Positions 50,630 to 61,126 of a stretch of 64,000 nt of DNA are shown piece after piece (within the stretch, counting starts at the first letter, position 1; every line of letters begins with the position of its first letter). A program made the translations under genes and the position numbers. Source of the stretch: Ailanthus altissimus (taxonomy: Eukaryota; Streptophyta; Magnoliopsida; Sapindales; Simaroubaceae); the NCBI GenBank assembly GCA_946807835.1, contig OX327712.1:14650001-14714000 (forward strand), in the 5' to 3' direction. The notes below the pieces were generated by a model. That model worked only from the letters and a program-made list of their open reading frames with translations. It had not been told where the DNA came from and did no database searches.

Positions 50630-50703
50630 GTGCCAGCCGAATTAACTGTCCATCCAAAGGAGCATCCCCCTGACCATTAGGTCAAGGGTTCGATCCCCCT
50701 TTT
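50630..50703 (+). repeat. Possible tRNA-derived (SINE-like) relic
   Basis: 'agggttcgatcccc' at about 50686-50699 matches a Pol III B box (GGTTCGANNCC) and is followed by a T run like a Pol III stop. A weak A-box-like stretch, 'ggtgccagccgaa', lies about 45 bp upstream. It does not fold as a standard tRNA. Tentative. Confidence 0.3.
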
Positions 50704-52153
50704 TTAAATTTCAGCTAGTTTATAATTATTGATACAAAATAAGTACTAATAAATTTTTTGAAACTTTTTTATATTGTATTTATTGATAAATTTTTTGATA
50801 AAGATCGTGGTGATTTATAATTTTTATGTGAATTTTAATAAAAAATGTTATGATTCCTTGATTTACTGTAAATATAAATATTATGTTGAACCATGTAATT
50901 AATTATGTGTTTTTTTATTAATCTTGTTTTTATTTTTGATCTTATTTTACTTATAAATTGAACACTTCTATAATAATTAGTTATTACAGCAAAGGCTAAT
51001 CATTAAGAGGAATTAATGCAAAATTTAATATCATTCAACACCAATTATATCACAGAACTCTGATCGTATCAAGATAATGCTAATCTAGACAAAGCAAATG
51101 CCCATTATTTTATGTTCATCATATCAAAACAAAATTTGAAAATAAAAATACTATCAAGTGAGAGAGAGACCGAGAGCTTGCGCTGCATGGCGAGTGGCGA
51201 GTTGAAGAGATCGAGAGCTTGTTGGTGGACTGGCGAGTTGAAGAGTCAAGAGATTAAAAGTTTAATCTACGATGAGAGAGAGACAAAACTGTAAGATTGA
51301 AATTGTGAAAACGAAACCACCCTTAATTTTTTAGTTTAGGCATTTAGAAAAACCTGAGTTTTGAGTCGACTTGTTTAAAATAATAATAATAAAAATGAAA
51401 TCGAAAAAAAAAAATAGGACTCAGATTCGGAAAAAAATTCTAATTTTTTTGAATTTTTTCCGAATCTAAGGTGTTTTTTTTTTTCCCCATCCTAAAGATG
51501 TCTATAAAAAACCAATTTACTTATAAAAATAAATTATACTTTCAGTACATAACGAGACTTGAACTCTCATCACCTAAAACAAAATTAAAGTGCACTTGAT
51601 CGCTAATTAAGAAGGTCTTAGGCAACGGTCGCTCAAGAATAATTGGACCTTGGGTAAAACTTTTAAATTATCCCTTTTGTTCATAAAAATGATTTGTTTA
51701 ATATTTATTTTTCTAACATTTTTAGATGCAAAATTACTATTCTAGTTTTTTTTTTTTTTAATTTTTTTAAATCTAAATGCATATTTATATTTTTTTTCTT
51801 GTTACACAACAAATAAATGAACACCATCAAAACAAGAATATTATGCAAGGAAATTAAATAATAAATACTTAAAATTAGAATAACCTTATTCTAAATGATA
51901 AAAATCTTATAAAAAGAAGAAGAATTTTTTAATAAAAATATATATATATAAAAAGAATAATTTGCTAATTAAAAATATTTTAAAATGATAGAATTGAAAA
52001 TTTTGGTAGTAGAGAAGTAGAGAAAAACATTGATCCTGAATACTTCAATACCTAATATGAAGAGTACTCCATCTGTTTAAAATCCATCAACGGTTTAATG
52101 TGATTTGTTCCTTCATTATGCAAATTTGGTAAATTTTGGATACCAAAAGATGG

Positions 52154-52180
52154 GATGAAGATGAAGATGAAGATGAAGAT
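52154..52180. repeat. (GATGAA)n microsatellite
   Basis: About four and a half copies of GATGAA. Confidence 0.9.
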
Positions 52181-52740
52181 TTTGAATACTATAGGTAATG
52201 TTGTAGGTTAATCTGGAGCATGGTGAAGTTTTTGAAATAGATGGCGTTGTAAATGTTGAAGAAAATAATAGTACTGCCATCGCGAGTCACATCGGAGTTT
52301 GCTGGACTTTCGTCTACCGTGGAGATGGCGGCAAGGAGAGACTATCGACGAGGTCGCGCGCTGAGATGAATTTCTAGTAGGGAGTTAGGTCCCAACGAAG
52401 ATCAAGAGAATTGGTGAATCAACAACTAGGATTAATTTTAAGAAGATACCATTTTTGGTTATGAACAAGATTGAGATCGAACACATTCATGGCACAAATT
52501 ACTTAATAGAAGGGTAATTCTTTAATTTCACCAAAATATTTAGAGCTAAATTTGATACCCTTTGCAATTGTAAGGGTAATTTTGTAAATGCACTATCAAT
52601 ATAAGTTTGGATAATATGATTAAGATGAATATTAACAATGTGGTTATTTTTATAAGTAGTAAGTCCTAATGTCAATGCTACTTAAACATTTCAAAATTAA
52701 CTTCCAACACTCTGTTATTTGAAAGATGCCATTTAGTAAA

Positions 52741-53112
52741 TGGAATATATTAAAATTATTATAAAATAATTAATATACCCTTCTTTATATTTTTCTTAAT
52801 TTATATTTTCAATTTTAATACTCTCTTTTTTATTTTATTTGAGAACTAAAATAAAAAATAAATTTTTAACAAAATATTTATTATTTCCATTTCTTAGCAT
52901 TTATTTAAAATTTTAATTTTAGTAGAAGTTACAGTAAAAGTAAAATTTTATATAAATATTAAAAATTGAAAGTAATAAATACTTTGTATTTTTTGTTTGT
53001 TAAAGTATTCAAATAAAAAAAAGTAGAGAGATTACTAAAAAAATTTAAAAAAAAGAAGTGTATGATTAAGGGTATATTAATTATTTTATATTAATTATGA
53101 TATATTCTATTC
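52741..53112. mobile_element. Foldback MITE-like element, about 370 bp
   Basis: The left arm (52741-52784: 'ggaatatatt', 'aaaataattaatataccctt') is repeated in inverted orientation at 53065-53112 ('aagggtatattaattatttt', 'gatatattct'). Pairing continues inward through 'tactctc' and 'gagagat' and 'attttatttga' and 'caaataaaa', so most of the element can form a hairpin. No coding capacity. The superfamily is not identified; no clear target duplication was found. Confidence 0.65.
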
Positions 53113-53760
53113 ACTTAAATTAAATTTTACAAATGATAAGAATATTCGAGACTAATTTTAAAATGTGAGATACAGACATAACATTAAATCTTACTTGAAT
53201 AACATTTTATAAAAATAACCTTAACAATATTAAGATAAATGGGATATAATATACTTTCATCAATTTTAATAAATTTTCAGTTAAGGTAAATAAATCTTTT
53301 ATTTGATGGAGTTGTAAATTTAAATTTAAAAATTATTAATTTTTTTGTGTCTTTTTTTTTAAATGTTAAAGGTTAAAATGTCATTTAAAAAAAAATTAAT
53401 AATCCCATTTTTTCTCTTCTTGCAAGTGAAAACAAGTGACAGTAAAAGTCATACACAGTACAAGAAGTGACGTTATCACGTCTTAAAATGAAAAAACCAA
53501 ATCTAAAATGAAATTAAACTTAGGAAACCAAATCTAACACTAAAGTAATTATCAACTGAAAGAAGAAGCAAATAGAAAGGAGGAAAGGCGCCAAAAGCAA
53601 CAGACGGAACATGAGATGTGAGGCCAAATATTCAAAGTGATGGGACCATAGAAAGCCAAAGCTCACCAGTCCCAGAAATGAAAGCTTACATTACAGTCTG
53701 TGCTGTTCCTGTTCGTATAAAAAATTTAAATAATAATTCCAAATATCATAACTAATTTTT
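53113..53760. other. Distal promoter region of the LRR pseudokinase gene
   Basis: AT-rich up to about 53400, more mixed after that. No ORF or element recognised. Confidence 0.4.
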
Positions 53761-54774
53761 GTTGCATGAAGCAAAGAAAGCAACAGCAATAAGTGAGGAA
53801 TAAAGGGTTCTTCTCACTCTTCTGTAAGAATCTTTCTTGTTTCCTTTGTTTCTTTGTCTCTTTTAGACCTTAGAAGATAGTAATAGTTAAATGTCGGTTT
53901 TTGGCTAATGTTAAGTTATTGTTCTGTTTGAGCAAAATTCTTTGCCTTCTTGCAAGTTTAATATGAATGAACCCGTGTCACTAAATTGTCTTCGCTTGTT
54001 GCACAGAGACTGAAACTGTACCTCTTATGTGTCAGTAAGATTTAGAGGTCTGTCCTTTTGACAGGTTCTTCAATGTATGGTTAATATATTTTTTTAGTTT
54101 TATTATAGTGGGTGGGCAACAAAAGCAAAAAATATTTCTTTTAGTCGAAGAACTGAAGTTGCGTTTCTTTTGGGATTTGAGTGCTAAGAAGAAGTGTGAG
54201 TTGAAAATCTGAACTGGGTTTGAGTTCCTTTAGAAGTTTTGTTCTGTTTTGAGAGGTGGATTCTTTGGGAGTTAGGCAGGTAATTACTTCATTTTGAAGT
54301 TAAAGAGTGATTTGTTAATGACCTTTTCTAAAGACTAAGGCATAAATTAGCACAAATTTGAGGACTTTAATGAGCTGGGTTTGTTGTGACAAAGAAATAT
54401 TGTTCCAAGAACTCTTGGATTTGCTGGGTTTGTTCAATCCTCCCTCTTACAAAGGTATGCTTCCTCTGATCTTTGAAACAAGCCTCTCTCTGCGTCTCTT
54501 TATTTATTTATATTTGAAATGAACTGTTTTGAGATCTGGGATAAAGAGAATGTAATGTTAAATGACAATTTTTTGTTACTTCTATTTCACATTTATCTGT
54601 AATTTATTTGAACTGTTTCTATATCATTCTGTTTGCAGAGCTTCTGTTGGTCCTGGGAATATGAGCTTCAGTAATTGAGAAGCTAGAGACAATTCTTTTA
54701 CATATCCAAGAAGATTGTTAAAAGCTCTATAATCCTCTGTGCTTTTTTCTTAGCGTTCATTTTCCTTTGCACTG
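53761..54774 (+). promoter_or_regulatory. Leader region of the LRR pseudokinase gene, with at least one intron
   Basis: A clear 5' UTR intron has donor 'aaag|gtatgc' after 54454 and acceptor 'tttgcag' at 54638. An earlier donor-like 'tct|gtaaga' near 53823 suggests a further leader intron. The leader contains upstream start codons, including the spliced uORF described separately. Confidence 0.5.
54370..54664 (+). CDS. Spliced upstream ORF, 36 codons, in the pseudokinase leader
   Basis: ATG at 54370 opens a frame (MSWVCCDKEILF...) that reaches the intron donor after 54454, resumes at the acceptor (54639) in phase, and ends with ...LLLVLGI and TGA at 54662-54664. Joined by splicing it is 36 aa, Leu-rich and ending in a hydrophobic tail. 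Its stop overlaps a second ATG (ATGA, 54661) that starts a 5-codon uORF. Reading through the intron unspliced would change the peptide after residue 28, so translation could sense splicing. Whether it is conserved or functional is unknown. Confidence 0.4.
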
Positions 54775-57700
54775 ATGGCAAAAGCATTTAGTCACCGTGC
54801 ACTTCTGGTTCTTGTTTGTATTTTGTTACTAATCAACGATTCACAGCAACAGCAGTCCTCCCAGGCTCAAACTCTATTAAGGATTCAAAAGCTTTTAAAT
54901 TATCCAACTGTTTTAAGCAGCTGGAATGGCACCACAGAGTTCTGCAATATTGAACCTAGTTCATCTGTAACTGTAGTATGCTATGAAGAAAGCATAACCC
55001 AGCTGCATATAGTTGGTGACAAAAGAGCTCTTATGTTGCCTTTAAACTTTTCTATGGATTCCTTTGTGACGACCCTCGTTAAGCTTCCAGACTTGAAAGT
55101 CCTCAAACTGGTTTCCCTCGGTCTATGGGGAAATTTGCCTGGTAAATTTGCACGTTTATCATCACTAGAGATACTGAATATGAGTTCAAATTTCTTGTCT
55201 GGTGCCATCCCTCATGAGGTTTCATCTTTAACTGGCCTTCAAACACTCATACTTGATGAAAATATGCTTGCTGGTCAGGTGCCACATTGGTTGGGTTCAC
55301 TACCAGTTTTGGCTGTTCTGAGTTTGAGGAAGAATATGTTTAATGGGACTTTGCCAGGTTCGTTCAGTAACTTGTACAATCTTAGGGTACTTGCACTTTC
55401 AAATAACCACTTCTATGGAGAAGTTCCTGATCTTGGCAGTTTGACATACCTTCAAATCCTTGACTTGGAAAATAATGCTTTTGGATCTGAGTTTCCTCGA
55501 CTTGGCAACAAATTGGTTACATTGGTACTAAGCAAAAACAAGTTTAGGTCTGCCATTCCTGCTGAAGTAAGCTCCTATTACCAGCTTCAGCGGCTAGATC
55601 TCTCATCTAATAGATTTATTGGACCATTCCCTCAATCTCTGTTATCCTTACCTTCTATTACTTCTTTGAATATTGCTGATAACAAACTCACTGGGAAGCT
55701 TTCCGACAATCTTTCTTGCAATGCTGCACTTGAATTTGTGGACTTGTCATCAAATCTATTGACTGGACAGTTGCCAAATTGTATAATTTCGGGTTCTAAG
55801 AACAGGGTTGTCCTGTATGCCAGGAATTGTCTAGCAACTGCAAATCAAAATCAGCACCCGCTTTCCTTTTGTCAGAACGAGGCTTTGGCTGTGGGAATTT
55901 TACCTCGGCAAAAGGAGAAGAAAAAAGTTTCCAATGCAGTTCTTGCATTGAGCATAACAGGAGGGATTGTTGGAGGAATCACACTTGTTGGGCTAGTTTT
56001 CTTGTTTGTTAGAAGAGCTAATTCCAAGAGTGCGATGAAGAAAACTCCAACAAGGTCAATTATAGAGAATGCTTCAACAGGATACACCTCAAAGTTGCTC
56101 TCAGATGCAAGTAAGCTTTCATTATGCTCTCCCCCTCCCTCCACCCCCAAAATATATCTGTGCCAAAACAACCCGTGTGTTAGTGTGGAAATCACTTTGA
56201 ATGTGAAGAGTCATGTGTGCTAAGTAATGTATTGCTGCATTGTTATGATGACAAGTATTATATATGGAAAAGTTGAATGTTTAGGTAGTATCTTTATTAG
56301 GAATATCCTTCTAGCTATAACATGTACTCAATTCACCAGTCAAATATGAGAGAAGTGATGATTGTATACTTGTCTTAAAGAAAGTAAATAGTATTCTTGA
56401 ACTGTTTCAGAAGGATTGTAAGTTCTGTGCTATTAAAATTCTCTTGATTGATAGGAAATTAATAAGTTGCTGTTATGTTGCTAAGACTTTTCAATGTCTG
56501 AAAATTATACATGGAATAAGTAAAGGAATATTAAGAAGAATTCTTAGTCACAAATTTAGTCTAGCAGTTTCCAGTGTAGTCACATGGTCTGACAGTATCT
56601 TTTAATTTGCCTCATCCTGAAGGGTATGTATCTCAAACAATGAAGCTAGGAGCACTTGGTGTTCCAGCTTATCGAACATTTTCCTTGGAAGAGCTTGAGG
56701 AGGCTACAAGCAATTTTGACACATCTGCTTTCATGGGTGAAGGTTCTAAAGGGCAGGTAGGCCACTCTGGTTTAATATTTATCTGATGCTGATTTTCATT
56801 TTGCAGGGAGATGGGTGATATCTCATATTATTCTCAAAACATGAGATTAAATCATTGCTTTTCAATGATAAGGCCCCAAGTTCATGCTGAAGAAGATTGA
56901 CTTGATTAATCTTATTTGTGCACTTTAATTTTAAACTATTTGCACTAACTGCATACAACTGTATATAAATGATATCTCATTTTTAAAAATTTCGCACTTT
57001 CCCTCCTGCGTGATCTCATTCAAAGAATGGAAAAAGGAAAAGTTCCTCTAATATTTAATATATCTTACATGTTTCATGCTTCCAGATGTACAGGGGTCGC
57101 CTGAAGGATGGTTCCTTTGTTGCCATTAGATGCCTTAAAATGAAAAAGAGCCACAGCACTCGGAATTTTATGCACCATATAGAGTTGACATCAAAACTGA
57201 GACATCGTCATTTAGTCAGTGCTCTTGGACACTGCTTTGAATGCTACTTGGAAGATTCAAGTGTTAGCAGAATATTTCTCATCTTTGAATATGTTCCAAA
57301 CGGCACACTAAGGAGCTGGATATCAGGTAATTCATGAACGTCTTTATTTTGTTTCTCGGGATGGAAGATATATAAGTCACTCTCTTGCACTCCTCCCATC
57401 CTAGAAGACTACTTCATAGTGTAACCAATATTTGAAGTGCTTTCTGAGAAATTTCATTATTCAGAATTACCTGCAAGTTTCTGAACCTTGATTATCTGTA
57501 TAACCCCTGCATAAAATAATCAAGCTGGCCAGCTAGTTCATTTTCCCATGGAATACTTAGAGAATAGTCATAGTTTATCCAATTTATCAATTAATAATCA
57601 AGACACCACCCAATATGGAAATCACAAGAAAGTACCATCAGTCCATCTTATGTACTCCATCCTGAATTGTTATATGTACATGATAATCTTATGCTGCAAT

Positions 57701-58972
57701 TGGTTTCAAAAGTCTTACATTTTATTTTGCAGAAGGAAATGCCTGGAAATCACTTACTTGGTCACAACGTATAGCAGCTGCAATAGGGGTAGCAAAGGGG
57801 ATACAGTTTTTGCATACAGGGATTGTACCTGGTGTATATTCAAACAATTTGAAAATAACAGACATTCTATTAGATCATAACCTTGTTGCAAAAATTAGCA
57901 GTTATGACCTGCCATTATTAGCAGAGAATGCGGAGAATGTATGGAGAGGAAAATATTTCTTATTATCATTCTTTTTATTCTTTCTTATACCAAACGCTAT
58001 GAGTTGATTTTAGCTTTGTTCATCCTTGCAGGTTGGTCATGGAATTACTTCTGCTGGTCCCATAGATCCTAGCATTAATGCAAGGTAGGCAATAGCATTG
58101 AAATATATTATCACTGTTCATAAAGGGATTTTAAACCAAATGAGCCACTAAGATTACATTAGTAAACAATGTGTCAGATTTAAAGGTAAAATCATGTATT
58201 AATAAGTCATGCTACATGAACAATTGCAGCTGTGGAGGAATACACAAAAACTAATTTCAGATATTCCTGTGTTTATGTTTTTAGACTTTATAGTCATGGC
58301 ATTCTCTTTAAAACCAATTCAAAGTTAATGTAACTCGCATAATCATTTATAATAGTGCTTCATTGAGCTGTCTGCTCTCTTACTTGGCAGGAGGAAACAT
58401 GAAGATAAGAACGACGTTTATGACTTTGGATTGATTTTACTAGAAATAATTGTCGGGAAGCCATTAAAGTCCAAGAAAGAAGTGGATGTTCTGAAAAATC
58501 AGGTAATTGGTGGTTTTGATTTATTCCTTACATTTTCTTTCAAAATCTTTCATAACATTTCTTCTTTCTCTGTCATCATGTAAAGAATTCAAACTAGTGC
58601 CTATCGTATAACAGCATATCTTTTGATATTCTTCAGTTACAAGCTGCCATTGCAGCTGATGAATCAGCACGACGGAGTGTGGTAGATCCAACTGTTAACA
58701 AGGCATGTTTGGATCAATCATTGAAGACAATGATGGAAGTTTGTGTCAGGTGTCTGCTTAAGTGCCCATCTGACAGGCCTTCAGTTGAGGATGTGCTATG
58801 GAATTTGCAGTTTGCTGCTCAAGTTCAGGATGCTTGGCGGGGAGATTCCCAGAGCAGTGAAGGGTCTCCAATCTCGCCCTCACGACCATCGCGCCTACAC
58901 CTCACCCTTCATGACCCGCAATATTCAGGTCCTTATACTTCTATAGATCGCACTGTCCTTTTCAACAACTAA
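54775..58972 (+). CDS. LRR receptor-like protein with pseudokinase domain (At3g03770-like)
   Basis: A plasma-membrane receptor-like protein. Seven coding exons with consistent phases: 54775-56110, 56623-56756, 57086-57326, 57733-57938, 58032-58084, 58391-58502, 58637-58972; 805 aa. Signal peptide at residues 1-24, LRRs about 100-350 ('LEILNMSSNFLSGAIP' type repeats), transmembrane segment about 386-412, kinase-like domain about 460-760. The P-loop GEGSKG (484-489) is kept, but VAIK reads VAIR (R505), the HRD motif is replaced by 'HTGIVPGVY' (598-606) and DFG by 'SYD' (627-629). It should lack phosphotransfer and act as a signalling scaffold. The order and sequence closely follow the 'probable inactive LRR receptor-like kinase' group. 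The C-terminus may vary by splicing (see findings). Confidence 0.92.
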
Positions 58973-60083
58973 TATATTCCTATCTTAGACTTAAAAGAGT
59001 GTCAGCATTACCCGAATCATCAAATTCCTTTTCACAAATATGTACACAAGTCATGTTTGATATAACATATAACTAAAAAAAATACTGCTTGTAAATGTAC
59101 GAATTTTTGTAATTCAATCTCGGCTTTACTTTATATATAGTGATTTGAAACACGGGTATTTTGAACTGCAGGACGTGGCAGATAAAGTGGAAGAGGAAGC
59201 AAAGACAAGACTGCCCGAAAGGTTTTTAATCACTCTTTCCCCTTCCTATTCCTCCTTCCTATGTAATTTTTGTGACACTCGTTACAAAGTTACAGTTGCA
59301 GAATCAACTGTTAATACCAAATTTTCAGATAGACAGAAATCTGTCTAACTACCAACTACTATTATTTTATGTGCTTCTTGTTTCTAGTCCCTCATTGTTG
59401 CATTCTATGACCCCGGATCACAGATCTGGTTGCAGGGCATGTATCTGTTGTTGCTTATGCAAAATTTTCATATTTTGCCTCGTCCATAATCATAAAGACG
59501 AAATGAGGATCTGTTCTGCACCCATCGTTCTATTTCTACAGTCAGTAATGTGTAGCTAGAAGGGATGGTGTACAAGCTGTTCTAATACTCTATGCAAATA
59601 TGTAATCCAATTTTCTTTGGGCAGGAATGTTTTTCATTTTGTAACTTTCTGTTTCTTAGTGGGTCGAATCCAAAGGTTTTTCAAAACTAGATAGCCTTGG
59701 GAGTTATGGATTACTCTGACCCATCTGTGTAAACATGGCCACATTTTGCAAGACAAAATTTAACAGCCATAGATTTGGATTTGGAATAACATATATAGAA
59801 TCATTTATCATACACCATCATGCATTAAAATAATGGACTACTAAATCACATTAACGTACGTAACTATGAACCAAATTAATTAGTATTTGATGTGTCTTAC
59901 AGTCTAATTATGAGATCATTAAAATTGCCATCTCATTGAAACTTGTTATCAAATCTGGACTCCAAATTCTCAACTATTTAACAATTTTAATGAAATGATT
60001 AGATTTAATATTAAAGTACAAAAAAAATTAGCATTATCAAGAGGCAGCAACTTTTTAAACAATTTGATAATAAATAAAAAAGA
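58973..60083. other. 3' region of the pseudokinase gene
   Basis: Likely 3' UTR, possibly spliced: an acceptor 'aactgcag' at 59164-59171 begins a GA-rich exon-like stretch. From about 59750 the DNA is AT-rich without features. Confidence 0.45.
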
Positions 60084-60222
60084 GTAATATTTAATATTTT
60101 AAATTATATTTTAAAAAATAATTTTTAAATATAATAAATAATTTTAAAATTTATACTATTTTATCACCTAATAGTTAATTAACACGTTATTTTTTAAATA
60201 CAATTTAAATACTTAACATTAC
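60084..60222. mobile_element. Small inverted repeat, MITE-like, about 140 bp
   Basis: 'gtaatatttaatattttaaatt' at 60084 pairs with the inverse of 'aatttaaatacttaacattac' ending 60222, with 'ttaaaaaataa' pairing further in. AT-rich and non-coding. Confidence 0.45.
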
Positions 60223-61126
60223 TAAAAAAAATTAAATAATTAATAATTAAGTCAATTAAATTTATTCTTATTAGTTAAGTCACGGTTATATAAAATCCCG
60301 CTACACGCTCTAACGCATTAAAGTTTCCCTAAATCGAAAGCAAAATAATTACATCCCCGTTAAGATTTGTTTAATGTTTCTATTTTATATTCCTTTAAAT
60401 CATCCGATTCAATCGGATTTGTTAAATGTTTTACGTCCTACAACTTCACGCGTTTAAAGAAACACTATCTTATCAAATGCGATTAAATGGCTCCAATTCC
60501 AGCTACTACTCTTGCAACATCTTTCTTTTACAAATCTTTTATCTTTCAAGGAATCTTGTTGTAGGATTCATCCCCAAAGCCTCAAGCTTGAGGGAATTGA
60601 CAAAAGGGAGACCAAAGGGGAGGACAGGTTGTGGATTCAAATTGTAATGGGAAAATGGGATTTGAAACTCTAGCACCTACATCATATATGCTAAAAGCAA
60701 CCATTTGAATAAACAAGAAATTCTCATAAATACAATGCAAAATTATAGTTACTAAAAAGCCATTCACAGCATCTGAAATACCACTAATAAAAAAAGGCTC
60801 CTCAGTTTTCCTGAGATTTGGAGATTGTCCAAGACATCACTGCACCAACAACACTCCTATACAAATGCTACAATTGAATTACAGTTACTGAATGAAGAAT
60901 GGAAAGACATCGAGAAATCAAACAAGAGGTTCAAACAGAGCTGTCTACAAGGCAGAAATCAAATCATCCAAATAAGTTCTTCAGGAACAATGCACCTGAA
61001 AGCAGATTATGGTGGGTAGACTACCCAATATTGAGCAAGTTCAGGAAAGCAGGACTCAAGATCCAGCAAGCCAGCACCAGTTTCCATTTTTATTTCTACA
61101 GCACAACTGGTGCTTTCATTAAGGTA
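60223..61126. other. Convergent intergenic region and E2 3' UTR
   Basis: Separates the plus-strand pseudokinase from the minus-strand E2 gene. The part from about 60650 to 61126 should be the E2 3' UTR. Short frames at 60825-61255 are chance ORFs opposite it. Confidence 0.45.

Larger units (their letters stand above)
48420..52740. other. AT-rich intergenic DNA with simple repeats
   Basis: No gene supported. Holds (CTA)n near 49329-49347, (TA)n at about 49893-49926, a cluster of GTCAA words at 50060-50270, a tRNA-like patch at 50630-50703 and (GATGAA)n at 52154-52180. A GC-richer stretch at 52240-52400 has no open frame. Confidence 0.45.

Noticed and set aside
56111..56223. Reading of the pseudokinase first exon through to a stop at 56223 (482 aa receptor without kinase part)
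   Set aside because: A strong donor (gtaagc) at 56111 joins in phase to the next exon and matches the family. Intron retention could produce the short form, but there is no evidence for it here.
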